From: Micromonospora avicenniae
GTDB taxonomy: Bacteria; Actinomycetota; Actinomycetes; Mycobacteriales; Micromonosporaceae
Assembly: GCF_900156065.1 (NCBI RefSeq)
Contig: NZ_FTNF01000011.1
Span: 124,001 to 188,000, forward strand
Length of the DNA: 64,000 nt
Reading direction: 5' to 3'
Of this stretch, positions 36,631-45,836 are shown piece after piece. A model generated the notes under the pieces. It was given only the letters and a program-made list of their open reading frames with translations, ran no database searches and was not told where the DNA came from. Position numbers and translations under genes: made by a program. The first letter of the stretch is position 1. Every line of letters starts with the position of its first letter.

Positions 36631-37626
36631 GTGGTCTACTTCCTCAGACGCTTCGTCTTCTTCCTCGGCACCCTGTGGGCGGCCGTCACGCTGAACTTCC
36701 TGATCCCCCGGCTGCAACCCGGGGACCCGGCCGAGGCCATCGTGTCCCGGCTCGCCGGGCAGAGCGAGAGCGTCGACCCGGCCCAGGTGCAGGCGATCCG
36801 GGTCATGCTGGGCACGCCCGACGGGAACCTCTTCGACCAGTACGTGCAGTACCTCGGCGCGGTGCTGCACGGCGACTTCGGCATCTCGTACACCTACTTC
36901 CCGTACAGCGTGACCCACATGATCGGGCAGGCTCTGCCGTGGACGGTCATCCTCGTCGGGGTCACCCAGATCATCTCGTTCATCGTCGGCACGCTGCTGG
37001 GCACCTGGGCCGCGTACCGCCGCAACAGCAGGGTCGACTCGGTCATCACCCTCGGCTCGACCTTCCTCGGCACGCTGCCGTTCTTCTGGCTCGCCCTGCT
37101 GCTCGTCTACGTCTTCGCCATCACCCTGCACTGGTTCCCGGAACGCGGCGGCTACGGCGGCGGCAGCTCACCGGGCTGGAGCTGGCTGTTCATCTCCGAC
37201 GCCTTCCAGCACAGCGTGCTGCCGGCGGTCGCGCTGCTGATCACCGGCCCGATCGGCTGGATCATCGGGATGCGCAACAACATGGTGCAGAGCCTCGGCG
37301 AGGACCACACCCGGCTGGCCGTGGCGCGCGGCCTGTCCCGGCGCCGCGTCGCCATCACGTACGGGGCGCGGATCGCGATCCTGCCCAACGTCACCGGTTT
37401 CGCCATCGCACTCGGCGGCATCCTCGGCGGCACCGTGCTGGTGGAGACCGTCTTCAACTACCCGGGCATGGGCCGGCTGCTGCTCGAGTCGGTGTCCAGC
37501 CGCGACTACCCGCTGATGCAGGCGATCTTCCTGTTCACCACGGTCGGCGTGCTGGTGGCGAACTTCCTGGCCGACCTGCTCTACGGGTTCCTCGACCCCC
37601 GGGTGCGAAAGGTGGAATCGGCATGA
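36631..37626 (+). CDS. ABC transporter permease, DppB/OppB type
   Basis: 331-residue inner-membrane permease with six helices. VVYFLRRFVFFLGTLWAAVT opens helix 1; the cytoplasmic EAA-like loop is DHTRLAVARGLSRRRVAITYG near 225, and NYPGMGRLLLESVSSRDYPL near 280 is the usual DppB C-terminal motif. GTG 36631 follows AAGGG at about ten bases. Second structural gene of the importer operon. Confidence 0.9.
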   Translation: MVYFLRRFVFFLGTLWAAVTLNFLIPRLQPGDPAEAIVSRLAGQSESVDPAQVQAIRVMLGTPDGNLFDQYVQYLGAVLHGDFGISYTYFPYSVTHMIGQALPWTVILVGVTQIISFIVGTLLGTWAAYRRNSRVDSVITLGSTFLGTLPFFWLALLLVYVFAITLHWFPERGGYGGGSSPGWSWLFISDAFQHSVLPAVALLITGPIGWIIGMRNNMVQSLGEDHTRLAVARGLSRRRVAITYGARIAILPNVTGFAIALGGILGGTVLVETVFNYPGMGRLLLESVSSRDYPLMQAIFLFTTVGVLVANFLADLLYGFLDPRVRKVESA

Positions 37627-37657
37627 GAATCGGCCACGACGAACGGGGTGAGGCCGC

Positions 37658-38587
37658 ATGAGCACCCCCGCCCCCGCCGTGCCGGCGCCCGGCGCGGACA
37701 CCGAAGGCGTCCAGGCCGCCGCCACCGCGGTCGCCCGAACCACCCGCCTGCCCGGCTGGTTCGTCATCCTCTGGCGCAACCGCAAGTGCCGCATCGGCCT
37801 GCTGATGCTCGCCGGGTTCATCCTGGTCGCGGTCTTCGCGCCGCTCATCGCCCCGTACGACCCCCGCGACGACGCCTTCCCCACCTCACTCGGCCCCACC
37901 GGCAGCCACTGGCTCGGCACCACCGCCCAGGGCGAGGACGTCCTCTCCCAACTGGTCGTCGGGGCCCGCACCTCGCTGATCGTCGGCCTCGCGGCCGGCG
38001 TGCTCTCCACCCTCATCGCGCTGGTCATCGGCCTGACCGCAGGCTTCGTGGGCGGCTGGGTCGACGAGGTGCTCTCCTTCCTCATCAACCTCGGCCTGGT
38101 CGTGCCCGCGCTGCCGTTGATGGTGACGCTCGCCGCGTACGCCCCGGTACGCGGGCTCTGGCTGATCATCATCGTGATCAGCGTGACCGGCTGGGCGTAC
38201 GGCGCACGCATCAAGCGCTCGCAGATCATCACGCTGCGTACCCGCGACTACGTGACCGCCGCCCGGTTCGCCGGCGACGGCACCGCCCGGATCATCGCCC
38301 GGGAGATCGTGCCGAACATGACCTCGCTCATCGTGGTCGGCTTCATGGGCGCGGCGCTCGGCGCCATCGGCGGCGAGGCCGGCCTGGCCTTCCTCGGGCT
38401 CGGCGATCCACTGACCGTCAGCTGGGGCACCATGCTCAACCAGGCCAGCCTCGGCGGCGCGATGCTCACCGGTCAGTGGGCCTGGCTGATCGCTCCCGGC
38501 CTCGCGCTATCCCTGCTGATCACCTCCTTCACGCTGATCAACTTCGGTATCGACGCGCTGAGCAACCCCCACCTCCGGGAGGACTGA
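37658..38587 (+). CDS. ABC transporter permease, DppC/OppC type
   Basis: 309-residue permease partner. After a polar N-terminus come six helices; the N-terminal DppC segment is VFAPLIAPYDPRDDAF near 61 and HWLGTTAQGEDVLSQLVVGA near 87; the EAA loop is TRDYVTAARFAGDGTARIIA near 200; it ends GIDALSNPHLRED. ATG 37658 follows a GGGGTGAGG SD. One base separates its stop from the ATPase start. Confidence 0.9.
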   Translation: MSTPAPAVPAPGADTEGVQAAATAVARTTRLPGWFVILWRNRKCRIGLLMLAGFILVAVFAPLIAPYDPRDDAFPTSLGPTGSHWLGTTAQGEDVLSQLVVGARTSLIVGLAAGVLSTLIALVIGLTAGFVGGWVDEVLSFLINLGLVVPALPLMVTLAAYAPVRGLWLIIIVISVTGWAYGARIKRSQIITLRTRDYVTAARFAGDGTARIIAREIVPNMTSLIVVGFMGAALGAIGGEAGLAFLGLGDPLTVSWGTMLNQASLGGAMLTGQWAWLIAPGLALSLLITSFTLINFGIDALSNPHLRED

Positions 38588-38588
38588 C

Positions 38589-40478
38589 ATGGCTCTGCTC
38601 GAGGTGGATCACCTCTCCGTCACCTACACCCCGCGCGACCAGCCGGCCAACCGAGCGGTGCACGACGTCTCGTTCCACCTCTCCGAAGGAGAGTTCGTCG
38701 GCCTGCTCGGCGAGTCCGGGTGCGGCAAGTCGACGCTCGGCAACGCCGTGCTGCGCCTGCTCAGCCCACCGGCACACATCACCGGCGGCCGGGTCGCCTT
38801 CGACGGGGTCGACCTGACCGAAGCCGACGACGAGCAGCTGCGGAAGCTGCGCTGGGTGGACCTGTCCACCGTCTTCCAGAGCAGCATGAACTCGCTAAAC
38901 CCGGTCATCCGGGTGCAGGCCCAGTTCGCCGACACCTTCGCCGCGCACAAGGTGCCCGGCGACGTCACCGAACGCGCCACCGAGCTGCTCGAACTGGTCG
39001 CCCTCGACCGGCGGGTGCTGCGGGCGTACCCGCACGAGCTCTCCGGCGGCATGAAGCAGCGGGTGGCCCTCGCGCTCGCCCTCGCCCTGCGCCCCAAGCT
39101 GGTCCTGCTCGACGAGCCCACCACCGGTCTCGACGTCGTGGTGCAGCGCGGCATCCTCACCCGCCTCGCCGAACTGCGCCGCGAACTCGGGTTCGCCGTG
39201 CTGTTCATCAGCCACGACCTGGGAACCGTCCTCGAGATGGCCGACCGGGTGATGGTGATGTACGGCGGTGAGATCGTCGAGGATCGCCCCGCGGCGGAGA
39301 TGCTCCGCGAGCCCCGGCACCCGTACACCCGTGGCCTGCTCGGCTCGTACGCCGACCCCCGGCTGCCCGACGTGCGGGTCAGCTACATCCCGGGCCGGCC
39401 GCCGGACCTGTCCCGCACACACGCGGGCTGCCTCTTCACCACCCGATGCCCGCACGCCGAGGATCCCTGCCGCACCATCCATCCGGATCTGCTCCCCGAC
39501 CGGGGCGGCCTGGTGCGCTGCCTGGTGGCCCAGGAAAATCGGCTGCCCGTGGTCACCCTCGGCAGCGCCGAGGCCGCCACTGTCCTCGGTAGCCACTTCC
39601 CAGCCACCGGATCGCTCGACCGACCCGCCGACGCGGCCGACGCCGCGCCGGTGCTCACCGTCGAGCGGGTGAGCAAGCGTTACACCAGCCGGCGCGGAAT
39701 GAGGACGAACACCGTGGAGGCGGTCCGCGACGCCTCGTTCGCGCTGCGCCCCGGCCGGGTCACCGCGTTGGTAGGGCAGAGCGGCAGCGGCAAGTCGACC
39801 CTCGCGCGGCTCGTCACCGGCGTCGAGCGTCCGAGTAGCGGCGAGGTCCGGTTCACCGGAGAGGGTGGGGCCGACGTCCGGGTGGACCGGCTGCGCGGCC
39901 GGGCCCTGCGCGACTACCGGCGGCACGTGCAGATGGTCTTCCAGGATCCGTTCAGCGCGTTGAACCCCACCCGCACCATCGCGTACGCGCTCTCCCGGCC
40001 GCTGGCCAACTTCGCCGGACTGCGCGGGGCGGCGGCTCGGGAGCGGACCGCCCAACTGCTGGAGAGCGTCGGTCTCTCGCCGGCGGGGCAGTTCCTCGAC
40101 AAGTTGCCGCACCAGCTCTCCGGCGGGCAGCGGCAACGCGTGGTGACCGCCCGGGCCCTCGCGCCCGAACCACGGGTGCTGATCGCCGACGAGCCGATCT
40201 CCATGCTGGACGTGTCGATCCGCGCCGAGATCCTCGAGCTGCTCGGCGACCTGGTCCGTGAGCGCCGGCTGGCGATGCTCTACATCACCCACGACCTGCT
40301 CAGCGCCCGGCTCCTCGCCGACGAGGTGCTGGTGCTCAACCAGGGGACGCTGGTCGAGCGCGGAGCGACGCGCGAGGTGATCGGGTCGGCCCGCGACGAC
40401 TACACGCGGCTGCTGCTCGACTCGATCCCCAACCCGTTCGGCAAGGCCGCCGGCCAGCAGACGCTGCCGTCGACCTGA
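38589..40478 (+). CDS. Double ABC ATPase (DppD-DppF fusion)
   Basis: 629 residues with two complete nucleotide-binding domains that drive the importer. Domain 1: Walker A GESGCGKST near 40, signature LSGGMKQR near 150, Walker B LVLLDEPTTGLD near 172, then the oligopeptide-transport C-terminal Cys segment (GCLFTTRCPHAEDPC near 280). Domain 2: GQSGSGKST near 396, LSGGQRQR near 510, VLIADEPISMLD near 530. In most systems these are two proteins. Last gene of the operon, ending at the bidirectional terminator. Confidence 0.93.
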   Translation: MALLEVDHLSVTYTPRDQPANRAVHDVSFHLSEGEFVGLLGESGCGKSTLGNAVLRLLSPPAHITGGRVAFDGVDLTEADDEQLRKLRWVDLSTVFQSSMNSLNPVIRVQAQFADTFAAHKVPGDVTERATELLELVALDRRVLRAYPHELSGGMKQRVALALALALRPKLVLLDEPTTGLDVVVQRGILTRLAELRRELGFAVLFISHDLGTVLEMADRVMVMYGGEIVEDRPAAEMLREPRHPYTRGLLGSYADPRLPDVRVSYIPGRPPDLSRTHAGCLFTTRCPHAEDPCRTIHPDLLPDRGGLVRCLVAQENRLPVVTLGSAEAATVLGSHFPATGSLDRPADAADAAPVLTVERVSKRYTSRRGMRTNTVEAVRDASFALRPGRVTALVGQSGSGKSTLARLVTGVERPSSGEVRFTGEGGADVRVDRLRGRALRDYRRHVQMVFQDPFSALNPTRTIAYALSRPLANFAGLRGAAARERTAQLLESVGLSPAGQFLDKLPHQLSGGQRQRVVTARALAPEPRVLIADEPISMLDVSIRAEILELLGDLVRERRLAMLYITHDLLSARLLADEVLVLNQGTLVERGATREVIGSARDDYTRLLLDSIPNPFGKAAGQQTLPST

Positions 40479-40502
40479 GGCCGGACGTCGCGCGGCCGGG
40501 AA

Positions 40503-40536
40503 GGGCTCCACCCCGGAGGCGATCGGCGTGGAGCCC
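40503..40536. terminator. Bidirectional terminator between ABC and glycosidase operons
   Basis: GGGCTCCAC (40503-40511) and GTGGAGCCC (40528-40536) form a perfect 9-bp stem with a 16-nt loop. It fills the 62-bp gap between the convergent ATPase and GH13 stop codons. Confidence 0.7.
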
Positions 40537-40540
40537 GCCG

Positions 40541-42073
40541 TCAGGCCAGCCAGGCGGCCGACCGGGCGGGCAGCTTCTCCTCCACTTTCGGCATGCTGGC
40601 CAGCAGCAGCCGTCTGCCGTACGGGCGCCAGTCGACCGGCACGTCGCCGAGGTTCACCAGGCAGGTCGGGCCGCGGTGTCCGCGGCGGAAGGCCAGGCAC
40701 TCCGCAGGCGCGTCCCGCCAGGTCAGCTCCGCCGGCCGATCCCGCCACCACTCGCCGCGCAGGGCCAGCGCGGCCCGGGTCAGCGCCAGCGCCGAGCCGG
40801 GGTCGTCCCGCTGGCGGGCCACCGACACCTCACCCCAGTCCGTCGGCTGCGGCAGCCACGGCGTCGACCCGGTCGGCCCGAAGCCGTATGGCACCGACTC
40901 ACCGGTCCACGGCAGCGGCACCCGGGCGCCGTCGCGCCCCCGTTCGGCGCCGCCGGAGCGGCGGAACACCGGATCCCGGATCGCCTCGTCGGCGAGCGTC
41001 ACCTCCGGCAGGCCGAGTTCGTCACCGGCGTACAGGTACACCGCGCCGGGCAGCGCCAACATCATCAGCAGCACCGCCCGGGCGCCGTGCGGACCCCACC
41101 GGTCGGCGGCCCGCCGCACGTCGTGACTGCCGTGCACCCAGGCCGGCAGCCGGCCGTGCCGGCCGGTGGCGGCGAGCAGCGCGTCGACGCCGTCGCGCCA
41201 CAGCTGTGCCCGCAGCGGCCAGTAGAGCGGGTCCATGGCGAACGCCTGCCCCAGCTCGTCGGGGCGCAGGTACGGCGCGAGCACCTCCGGCCCGCCCCAG
41301 GTCTCCGCCACGCCGAGGCGGTCGCCCGGGTACGACGCCAGCTCCCGCGCCCACCGGCGGTAGATCTCGTGCACCTCGTTCCGGTCGCTGTACGGGGCCG
41401 GGTCGCCGGGCCGCCAGCCTTCGGGCAGGTCGGGATACCCGGGGTCCTTCGACAGTGATCCGGCCGCATCGAACCGCACCCCGTCCACCCCGCGGTCCAG
41501 CCAGAATCGGATCGTGGCGAGCGCGTCGGCGGCCACGTCCGGATGCTCGTGCCGCAGGTCCGGTTGCTCGGTGTCGAACAGGTGCAGGTACCAGTCGCCG
41601 TCCCCGAACGGCGCCCAGGCCGATCCGCCGAAGATCGACGGCCAGTTCGTCGGCGGCTCGGCGCGGCCCGGCCCAAGTCCGGGCCGCACGTGGAACCGGG
41701 CGCGTTCCGCCGAGCCGGGCCCGGCCGCGCGGGCGGAGACGAACCACTGATGCTCGCTGGAGACGTGGTTGAGCACCAGGTCGACCAGCACCCGCAGGCC
41801 GAGCCGGTGCGCGTCGCCGATCAGACCGTCGACGTCGGCGAGCGTGCCGAGTCGAGGGTCGACGGCGCGGTGCTCGGTGACGTCGTACCCGGCGTCGTGG
41901 TCGGGGCTGGGGTAGAACGGCGTCACCCAGACCGCGTCCACGCCGAGCCCGGCCAGGTACGGCAGGCGCGACCGTAAACCCGGCAGGTCACCGAGCCCAT
42001 CGCCGTCGGAGTCCGCGAACGAGCGCACGTACACCTCGTAGGTGACGGCCTCGCGCCACCACGGTCCGGTCAT
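40541..42073 (-). CDS. Glycoside hydrolase family 13 (alpha-glucosidase/oligo-1,6-glucosidase-like)
   Basis: 510-residue intracellular alpha-glucosidase. Start MTGPWWREAVTYEVYVRSFA and DLVLNHVSSEHQWF are standard. Catalytic Asp lies in GVRFDAAGS near 198, acid/base Glu in GVAETWGG near 254, and the transition-state Asp in HGSHDVRR near 313, where Ser replaces the usual Asn before His-Asp. ATG 42073 overlaps the upstream GH39-like stop (ATGA). As the third gene of the operon it would finish breakdown of imported oligosaccharide; alpha-linked glucose specificity is inferred. Confidence 0.88.
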   Translation of the reverse strand: MTGPWWREAVTYEVYVRSFADSDGDGLGDLPGLRSRLPYLAGLGVDAVWVTPFYPSPDHDAGYDVTEHRAVDPRLGTLADVDGLIGDAHRLGLRVLVDLVLNHVSSEHQWFVSARAAGPGSAERARFHVRPGLGPGRAEPPTNWPSIFGGSAWAPFGDGDWYLHLFDTEQPDLRHEHPDVAADALATIRFWLDRGVDGVRFDAAGSLSKDPGYPDLPEGWRPGDPAPYSDRNEVHEIYRRWARELASYPGDRLGVAETWGGPEVLAPYLRPDELGQAFAMDPLYWPLRAQLWRDGVDALLAATGRHGRLPAWVHGSHDVRRAADRWGPHGARAVLLMMLALPGAVYLYAGDELGLPEVTLADEAIRDPVFRRSGGAERGRDGARVPLPWTGESVPYGFGPTGSTPWLPQPTDWGEVSVARQRDDPGSALALTRAALALRGEWWRDRPAELTWRDAPAECLAFRRGHRGPTCLVNLGDVPVDWRPYGRRLLLASMPKVEEKLPARSAAWLA

Positions 42074-43977
42074 CGGGGGGTCAACTCCAGCAGGGAGAGC
42101 GACGGCATGGGCAGGGTCAGCGACAGCGTCAGCCGGCCGTCGTCCGGCGTGACGGTCACCGGCGGTTCCGCCTCGGTGAGCGTGTCGGTGCTGCGCAGCG
42201 CGATCCACTGCTCCTCGGTGGGCCAGCCGTCGACGCCGAGCCGGCGGGCGGTGGCGGCCAGGTTGGACGTCCGGTCGTCCAGCCTCCGGTGGCGCAGCTC
42301 GTACGCGCCGCGGTCCAATCCGGCCAGTGCCATCCGGACGGTCCGGTCGAGTCGGCGGCGTTGTTCCGGGCGGTCGAGCACGCTCTGGTCGAGGGTGCCG
42401 TTCCACACCACGGCGGCCACCCGGCCGGTCTCCGGGTCCATCGACGGCCACACCCGCACGAGGGTGCCCGCGCCGTCGCCGGTGAGCCGCGCCGGAAGTT
42501 CCACCTCGCCGAGCTGCTCCAGCATCCACAGCGCCCAGAACCGGGGCTTGGCCAGGTTTCCGACCGACAGCAGGCCGAACCCGCCGTGCACCAGCGCGGG
42601 CGGGCGGCCCAGTTCCTCGAAGTGGTCGCTCGCCACCCAGCAGGCCAACGCGTCCACCCGGCCGGCCGCCTCCCGCATCCCGGTGGCCACGAACGCGGCC
42701 GACAGCGCCGAGTCGTTGACCGGTGCGAAGTGGGTGGGGGAGGAGCCCCACTCGGTCCAGAGCAGCGGCGTGCCGGCGCGTCCGTGCCGTTCGAGCGCCG
42801 GCCGCAGGTCCAGCGGCGAGCTGCCGTAGACGTGGGTGGAGAGGAAATCCACCGGCGCGCCGGAGGCGTCGACGTGGTCGAGGAACGGCTCGATCCACTT
42901 CGTCGCCGCGGTCGCCGGCCCACCGACCGCAAGCCCCGGGCACGCCTCACGAACCGCCCTGGCGGTCACGTCGTACATCCGCAGGTACTCCTCGCGGGTG
43001 CCGGTCCAGAAGCAGTCCAGGTCCGGTTCGTTCCACACCTCGACCGCCCACCGGCGCAGCTCGGCGTCGCCGACCCTCGCCCGCAGGTGCCGGATCAGGT
43101 CGCCGACCAGCGCCGCCCATCTGTCCCAGTCCTTCGGCGGGCTGGACACGCCGGCCGCGGTGACCTCGCGGGACGGGTCGCGGGCCAGCGCCCGAGGCAC
43201 GAACGACAGCTCCAGCACCGGCCGCAGCCCGGTAGGGGCGAGGGCGTCCAGCACCGCGTCGATGCCGGCGAAGTCGTGCACCGGGCGTCCGTCGGCCTCG
43301 CGGTAGACGCCGAGGTCGTCGCCGAGGATGCCGTGCGCGCGTACCCGCCGCACGCCCAACTCGCGGTGCACCCGCGACAGCGCCGCGGCGAGCCCGGCGC
43401 CCATCGGCTCGCCGCCCACCCGGTCGGTGCTGAGCAGCAGACTCAGATGCTCGGATCCGATCGTGTCCCGCCACGGCCGGTGCACCGGCCCGGCCGGGCG
43501 GGCGGCGTCCACGTCGACCTCGACCACGGCGTCGCCGTCGGCGTACGCCGCGACCGGCGCCGACCCCGGCCCGAGCCGGCCGAGGTCGGGGCGGTCCGGG
43601 TCGTACACCGGGCGCACCGCGTACCGCACGGTCCGTCCCGGTTCGACAGTCGTGTCGGCGTACGGCGGGCCGGGCACCGCGAGCAGGTCACCGCCCCGGT
43701 GGTCGACCACCCGGTACGGCCCGTCGCCGTCGCGGCGGTGCACCAGGTATCCGGCCGCGCCGGGCACGGTGTCCCAGTCGACGTCGACCTGCCCGCGGCC
43801 GGCGCGCACCCGGATCCGATCGCGGTCCGTGGTTCCGTCGGCAGGTGGGCGCGGCGCGTCGCGCCGAACCGGGTCCGTGCCGGGATCGTGCGGGTGGACG
43901 GTGTCCGGGCCGGACGTGTCGCCGGTGGCCCGGTCCGGTCCGGTTGCCGGCCGAGGCGGCCGTGGAACGCTGGACAC
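42070..43977 (-). CDS. GH39-like glycosidase, second copy
   Basis: 635 residues. A variable Pro/Asp-rich N-terminus and a fibronectin-III-like segment (VDVDWDTVPGAAGYLVHR near 115) precede a GH39-type barrel: acid/base Glu in VEVWNEPDLDCFW near 309 and nucleophile in LLWTEWGSSPTHF near 405. No signal peptide. It is a paralogue of the next gene upstream, from which it is separated by two bases; GTG 43977 is chosen because it directly follows that stop. GH39 contains beta-xylosidases and iduronidases; substrate not determined. Confidence 0.8.
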   Translation of the reverse strand: MSSVPRPPRPATGPDRATGDTSGPDTVHPHDPGTDPVRRDAPRPPADGTTDRDRIRVRAGRGQVDVDWDTVPGAAGYLVHRRDGDGPYRVVDHRGGDLLAVPGPPYADTTVEPGRTVRYAVRPVYDPDRPDLGRLGPGSAPVAAYADGDAVVEVDVDAARPAGPVHRPWRDTIGSEHLSLLLSTDRVGGEPMGAGLAAALSRVHRELGVRRVRAHGILGDDLGVYREADGRPVHDFAGIDAVLDALAPTGLRPVLELSFVPRALARDPSREVTAAGVSSPPKDWDRWAALVGDLIRHLRARVGDAELRRWAVEVWNEPDLDCFWTGTREEYLRMYDVTARAVREACPGLAVGGPATAATKWIEPFLDHVDASGAPVDFLSTHVYGSSPLDLRPALERHGRAGTPLLWTEWGSSPTHFAPVNDSALSAAFVATGMREAAGRVDALACWVASDHFEELGRPPALVHGGFGLLSVGNLAKPRFWALWMLEQLGEVELPARLTGDGAGTLVRVWPSMDPETGRVAAVVWNGTLDQSVLDRPEQRRRLDRTVRMALAGLDRGAYELRHRRLDDRTSNLAATARRLGVDGWPTEEQWIALRSTDTLTEAEPPVTVTPDDGRLTLSLTLPMPSLSLLELTPR

Positions 43978-43979
43978 GC

Positions 43980-45836
43980 TCAGCTCCCGGCGACCTCGAT
44001 CAGTACCGCGCCCGGCTGCGGCAGGTGCAGCTCCACCACGGCGGCCCTGCCCTCGGTCGCGGTTTCGATCTTCTCCGCCGCCAGCGCGTCCACGGCGCGC
44101 AACGCGTCCCACTGCTCGCCGGCGGGCCACTCGGTGATGCCGAGCCGCCCGGCGAGGGTGGTGACGTCGCCGTGCTCCCGGTCGAGGCGGGTCACGGTCA
44201 CCGTGCGGCCGGCCGCGCCGTCCACGGCGAGGCGGACCCGTCGGGCCAGCGAGGAATCACCGTCGCGCTTGGACTGGTCCAGGGTGTGCGCCCAGACGAG
44301 GATCGCGAGGCTGCCGTCCGACCGCCGGCTGGCCCAGGTCTGCACCAGGCCCGTCGCGCCGTCGCCGGCGGCCCGCACCGGCAGCTCGGTCTCGCCGAGC
44401 TGACTCAGCATCCGCAGCGCGTGGTACCGGGGCTTGGCGATCCCGCCGACGGTGAGCAGGCCGAAGCCGCCGTGCAGCAGCCGGGGCGGGCGGCCCAGCT
44501 CCTCGAAGTGGTCGCTGGCCACCCAGTACGACAGAGCATCGACCCGACCGGCGGCCGAGCGCATGCCGGACAGCAGGAACGTCGCCGCGGACGTGCCGTC
44601 GTTGACCGGGTGGAAGTGCGTCGGCGTGACGCCCCACTCGGTCCAGAGGATCCGGGCGTCCGGGAAGCCGAGCCGCGCCAGGGTCGGTCGCAGATCCAGT
44701 GGCGGGCTGCCGTACGTGTGGGTGGAGACGAAGTCGACGGGCGCACCCGAGCGGCGGGCGTGATCGAGCAGCGCGTCCACCCATCCGGCGGCGGCCGAGG
44801 ACGGCCCGCCGACCGGGATGCGCGGGTCGACATCCTTCACCGCCCGGGCGGTCACGTCGTACAGCCGCATCCACTCGTCGCGGGTGCCGGACCAGAACAC
44901 CTCGAGGTTGGCCTCGTTCCACACCTCGAAGTCCCAACCCAGCACCTCCTCGCCGTACCGGTCGAGCAGGTGCGCGACCAGGGCGCGGACCAGCTCGGCC
45001 CAGCGGTCCCAGTCCTTGGGCGGGGAGATGACGCCGCGGTACTGGAAGACCGTGCGCTCCGGGTCGCTGGCCAGGTCGCGAGGCATGAAGCCGATCTCGA
45101 CGACCGGTCGCAGGCCGGTGGAGAGCAGCAGGTCGTAGACCCGGTCGATGCCGGTGAAGTCGAGCACCGGTTCGCCGTCCACCTCGCGGTAGACGCCGAG
45201 GTCGTCGTGGAGGATCGAGTGCGCCCGGACCGTCTCGACGCCGACCTCCTCGCGGATCCGGCGCAGCGCCGCGAGCAGTTCGACGCCGATCTCCCGCCCG
45301 CCGGAGGTGTCGGCGCAGAGCAGTTGAGAGAGGCGCTCGCTGCCGATCATCGGCTGCCACGGCCGGGCGAGCGGCATGCCGGTGGCGGCCGCGTCGACGG
45401 CCAGCTCGACGGTCGGCGTGACGCCGGTGGCCGGCAGCGACGCGCAGGTCAATGGCGCGCTCAGCGGCCCGGTCACGGTGACCTCGGGGACGGCGGCCAC
45501 GGCGTACGTGTACGGCTGTCCTGGCTCGCCGGTGGTGTCGACGTACCAGGTGTCCGGGACGGACAGGACGTCGCCGCCGAGGTGGTCGACCGGGGTCAGC
45601 TCGCCCACGACGACGCCGTCGCGTACCGCGGCTCGGTGCACCAGGTATCCGACCGCGCCGGGCACCGGCGACCACGAGAGACGGACGTGGCCGACACCGG
45701 CGTGGGCGGCCAGGCCGTCCGGCGGCGAGAGGACGGGCGTGCCGTAGGTCGTGCCTGTCTCGTCGCTGCGCAGGGCGATCCGCGCCTCCCAGTCGGATCG
45801 GGCGTCGGCCGGCTGGTGGTCGCTGGTGCTCGTCAC
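43980..45836 (-). CDS. GH39-like glycosidase, first copy
   Basis: 618 residues, same layout as its downstream paralogue: fibronectin-III-like segment (VRLSWSPVPGAVGYLVHRA near 52), then a (beta/alpha)8 barrel with FEVWNEANLEVFWSG (acid/base Glu near 302), STHTYGSPPLDLRPTL near 365 and ILWTEWGVTPTHFHPVND (nucleophile near 398), and a C-terminal beta domain. AGGAGG eight bases before GTG 45836 fixes the start. It heads the three-gene operon and has a LacI operator about 41 bases upstream. Cytoplasmic, so it must act on imported oligosaccharide. Confidence 0.82.
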   Translation of the reverse strand: MTSTSDHQPADARSDWEARIALRSDETGTTYGTPVLSPPDGLAAHAGVGHVRLSWSPVPGAVGYLVHRAAVRDGVVVGELTPVDHLGGDVLSVPDTWYVDTTGEPGQPYTYAVAAVPEVTVTGPLSAPLTCASLPATGVTPTVELAVDAAATGMPLARPWQPMIGSERLSQLLCADTSGGREIGVELLAALRRIREEVGVETVRAHSILHDDLGVYREVDGEPVLDFTGIDRVYDLLLSTGLRPVVEIGFMPRDLASDPERTVFQYRGVISPPKDWDRWAELVRALVAHLLDRYGEEVLGWDFEVWNEANLEVFWSGTRDEWMRLYDVTARAVKDVDPRIPVGGPSSAAAGWVDALLDHARRSGAPVDFVSTHTYGSPPLDLRPTLARLGFPDARILWTEWGVTPTHFHPVNDGTSAATFLLSGMRSAAGRVDALSYWVASDHFEELGRPPRLLHGGFGLLTVGGIAKPRYHALRMLSQLGETELPVRAAGDGATGLVQTWASRRSDGSLAILVWAHTLDQSKRDGDSSLARRVRLAVDGAAGRTVTVTRLDREHGDVTTLAGRLGITEWPAGEQWDALRAVDALAAEKIETATEGRAAVVELHLPQPGAVLIEVAGS

